Shown here: piece by piece, positions 14,350-14,586 of the stretch
Numbering within the stretch: position 1 is the stretch's first letter
How the letters are laid out: each line of letters begins with the position of its first letter
Assembly: GCA_002729755.1 (NCBI GenBank)
Contig: PBYT01000030.1
Span: forward strand, 1 to 14,586
Direction of reading: 5' to 3'
DNA: 14,586 bases
DNA from: Flavobacteriaceae bacterium
GTDB taxonomy: Bacteria > Bacteroidota > Bacteroidia > Flavobacteriales > Flavobacteriaceae
Program-made: the position numbers and the translations under genes
The notes under the pieces: model-generated
Databases searched by the model: none
What the model was told of the DNA's origin: nothing
What the model saw: the letters and a program-made list of their open reading frames with translations, nothing else

Positions 14350-14586
14350 TTAAAAAGGAAGTTTATTTAAATCAACATTTCCTCCTGTAATTATTATTCC
14401 AACCTTTTTGTTATTAAAAAGCTTTTTATTTTTTAAAACTGCTGCTAATGAAGGTGCACCAGAAGGTTCACATACAATTTTTAATCGTTCCCATATAATT
14501 TTCATTGATTCAATTATTTCATCTTCAGTTATTCTAATTATTGAATGAACTTCTTTTTGAATTATTGGAAAGTTTTTGTCACCTAA
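14350..14586 (-). CDS. Threonine/serine dehydratase-type PLP enzyme, C-terminal part (partial)
   Basis: On the minus strand an open frame runs from the window edge to a TAA at 14352-14350 and gives the last 78 residues of a fold-type II PLP enzyme. Diagnostic blocks are EPSGAPSLAAVL (40-51 of the fragment) and IIITGGNVDLNKLPF at the end, matching the EpsGA and SGGNVDL motifs of threonine ammonia-lyase, serine dehydratase and serine racemase. The SGGN serine is threonine here. There is no ACT regulatory domain after the catalytic core, so it is the short, catabolic or racemase-like type, not biosynthetic IlvA. Its stop is 9 nt from the stop of the small membrane-protein gene, tail to tail. The 5' part lies beyond the window. 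Confidence 0.85.
   Translation of the reverse strand, partial: LGDKNFPIIQKEVHSIIRITEDEIIESMKIIWERLKIVCEPSGAPSLAAVLKNKKLFNNKKVGIIITGGNVDLNKLPF

Noticed and set aside
14350..14586. Pseudogene of a dehydratase
   Set aside because: The frame is intact up to the window edge and ends in the expected motif; truncation is due to the window boundary.

Overview
The window looks like low-GC chromosomal DNA from a member of the Bacteroidota, probably a marine flavobacterium-like lineage. Three things point that way. Start codons follow A/T-rich leaders with no convincing Shine-Dalgarno sequences. Several intergenic regions carry the Bacteroidota-type promoter (TTTG, about 20 nt, TAnnTTTG); the clearest is on the minus strand at 5749-5780. 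The exported proteins have short Lys-rich signal peptides or lipoboxes typical of the group. This placement is an inference; there is no rRNA or other marker gene here.

Layout. (1) 1-1099, plus strand: the last codons of an unknown gene overlapping a lipoprotein gene, then a small secreted protein. (2) 1222-5038, plus strand: an IPNS-like 2-oxoglutarate/Fe(II) dioxygenase, a uridine-phosphorylase-like enzyme (1-base overlap with the dioxygenase), a BASS-family sodium symporter (5 nt further on) and, after a 57-nt gap, a DUF2855 protein. (3) 5113-5723, minus strand: a two-gene cassette of a small three-helix membrane protein and a 70-residue Xre-type regulator with a TTG start, driven by the near-consensus promoter. 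(4) 5984-7195, plus: a fold-type I aminotransferase whose base and codon usage differ from its neighbours. (5) 7212-8672, minus: a lipoprotein sulfatase. (6) 8772-11062, plus: a Tat-exported flavin amine oxidase and a short-chain dehydrogenase. (7) 11073-14097, minus: a Tat-exported YtcJ-like amidohydrolase followed by a class III (taurine-aminotransferase-like) transaminase, 22 nt apart. (8) 14173-14586: a 55-residue two-helix membrane protein on plus, then the 3' end of a threonine/serine dehydratase-type PLP enzyme on minus, cut by the window edge.

Taken together, the second half is rich in enzymes that release or transfer nitrogen from organic compounds: two aminotransferases, an amine oxidase, an amidohydrolase and a dehydratase. 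With a sulfatase and an SDR nearby, it suggests scavenging of dissolved organic amines, amides and sulfate esters. The dioxygenase-phosphorylase-symporter set is the most system-like group and may process a nucleoside or similar compound, but the substrate cannot be read from sequence. There are no RNA genes, insertion sequences, CRISPR arrays or clear intrinsic terminators. No gene-free stretch exceeds 300 bases; the longest is 5724-5983, which holds only the minus-strand promoter and otherwise shows nothing recognisable.
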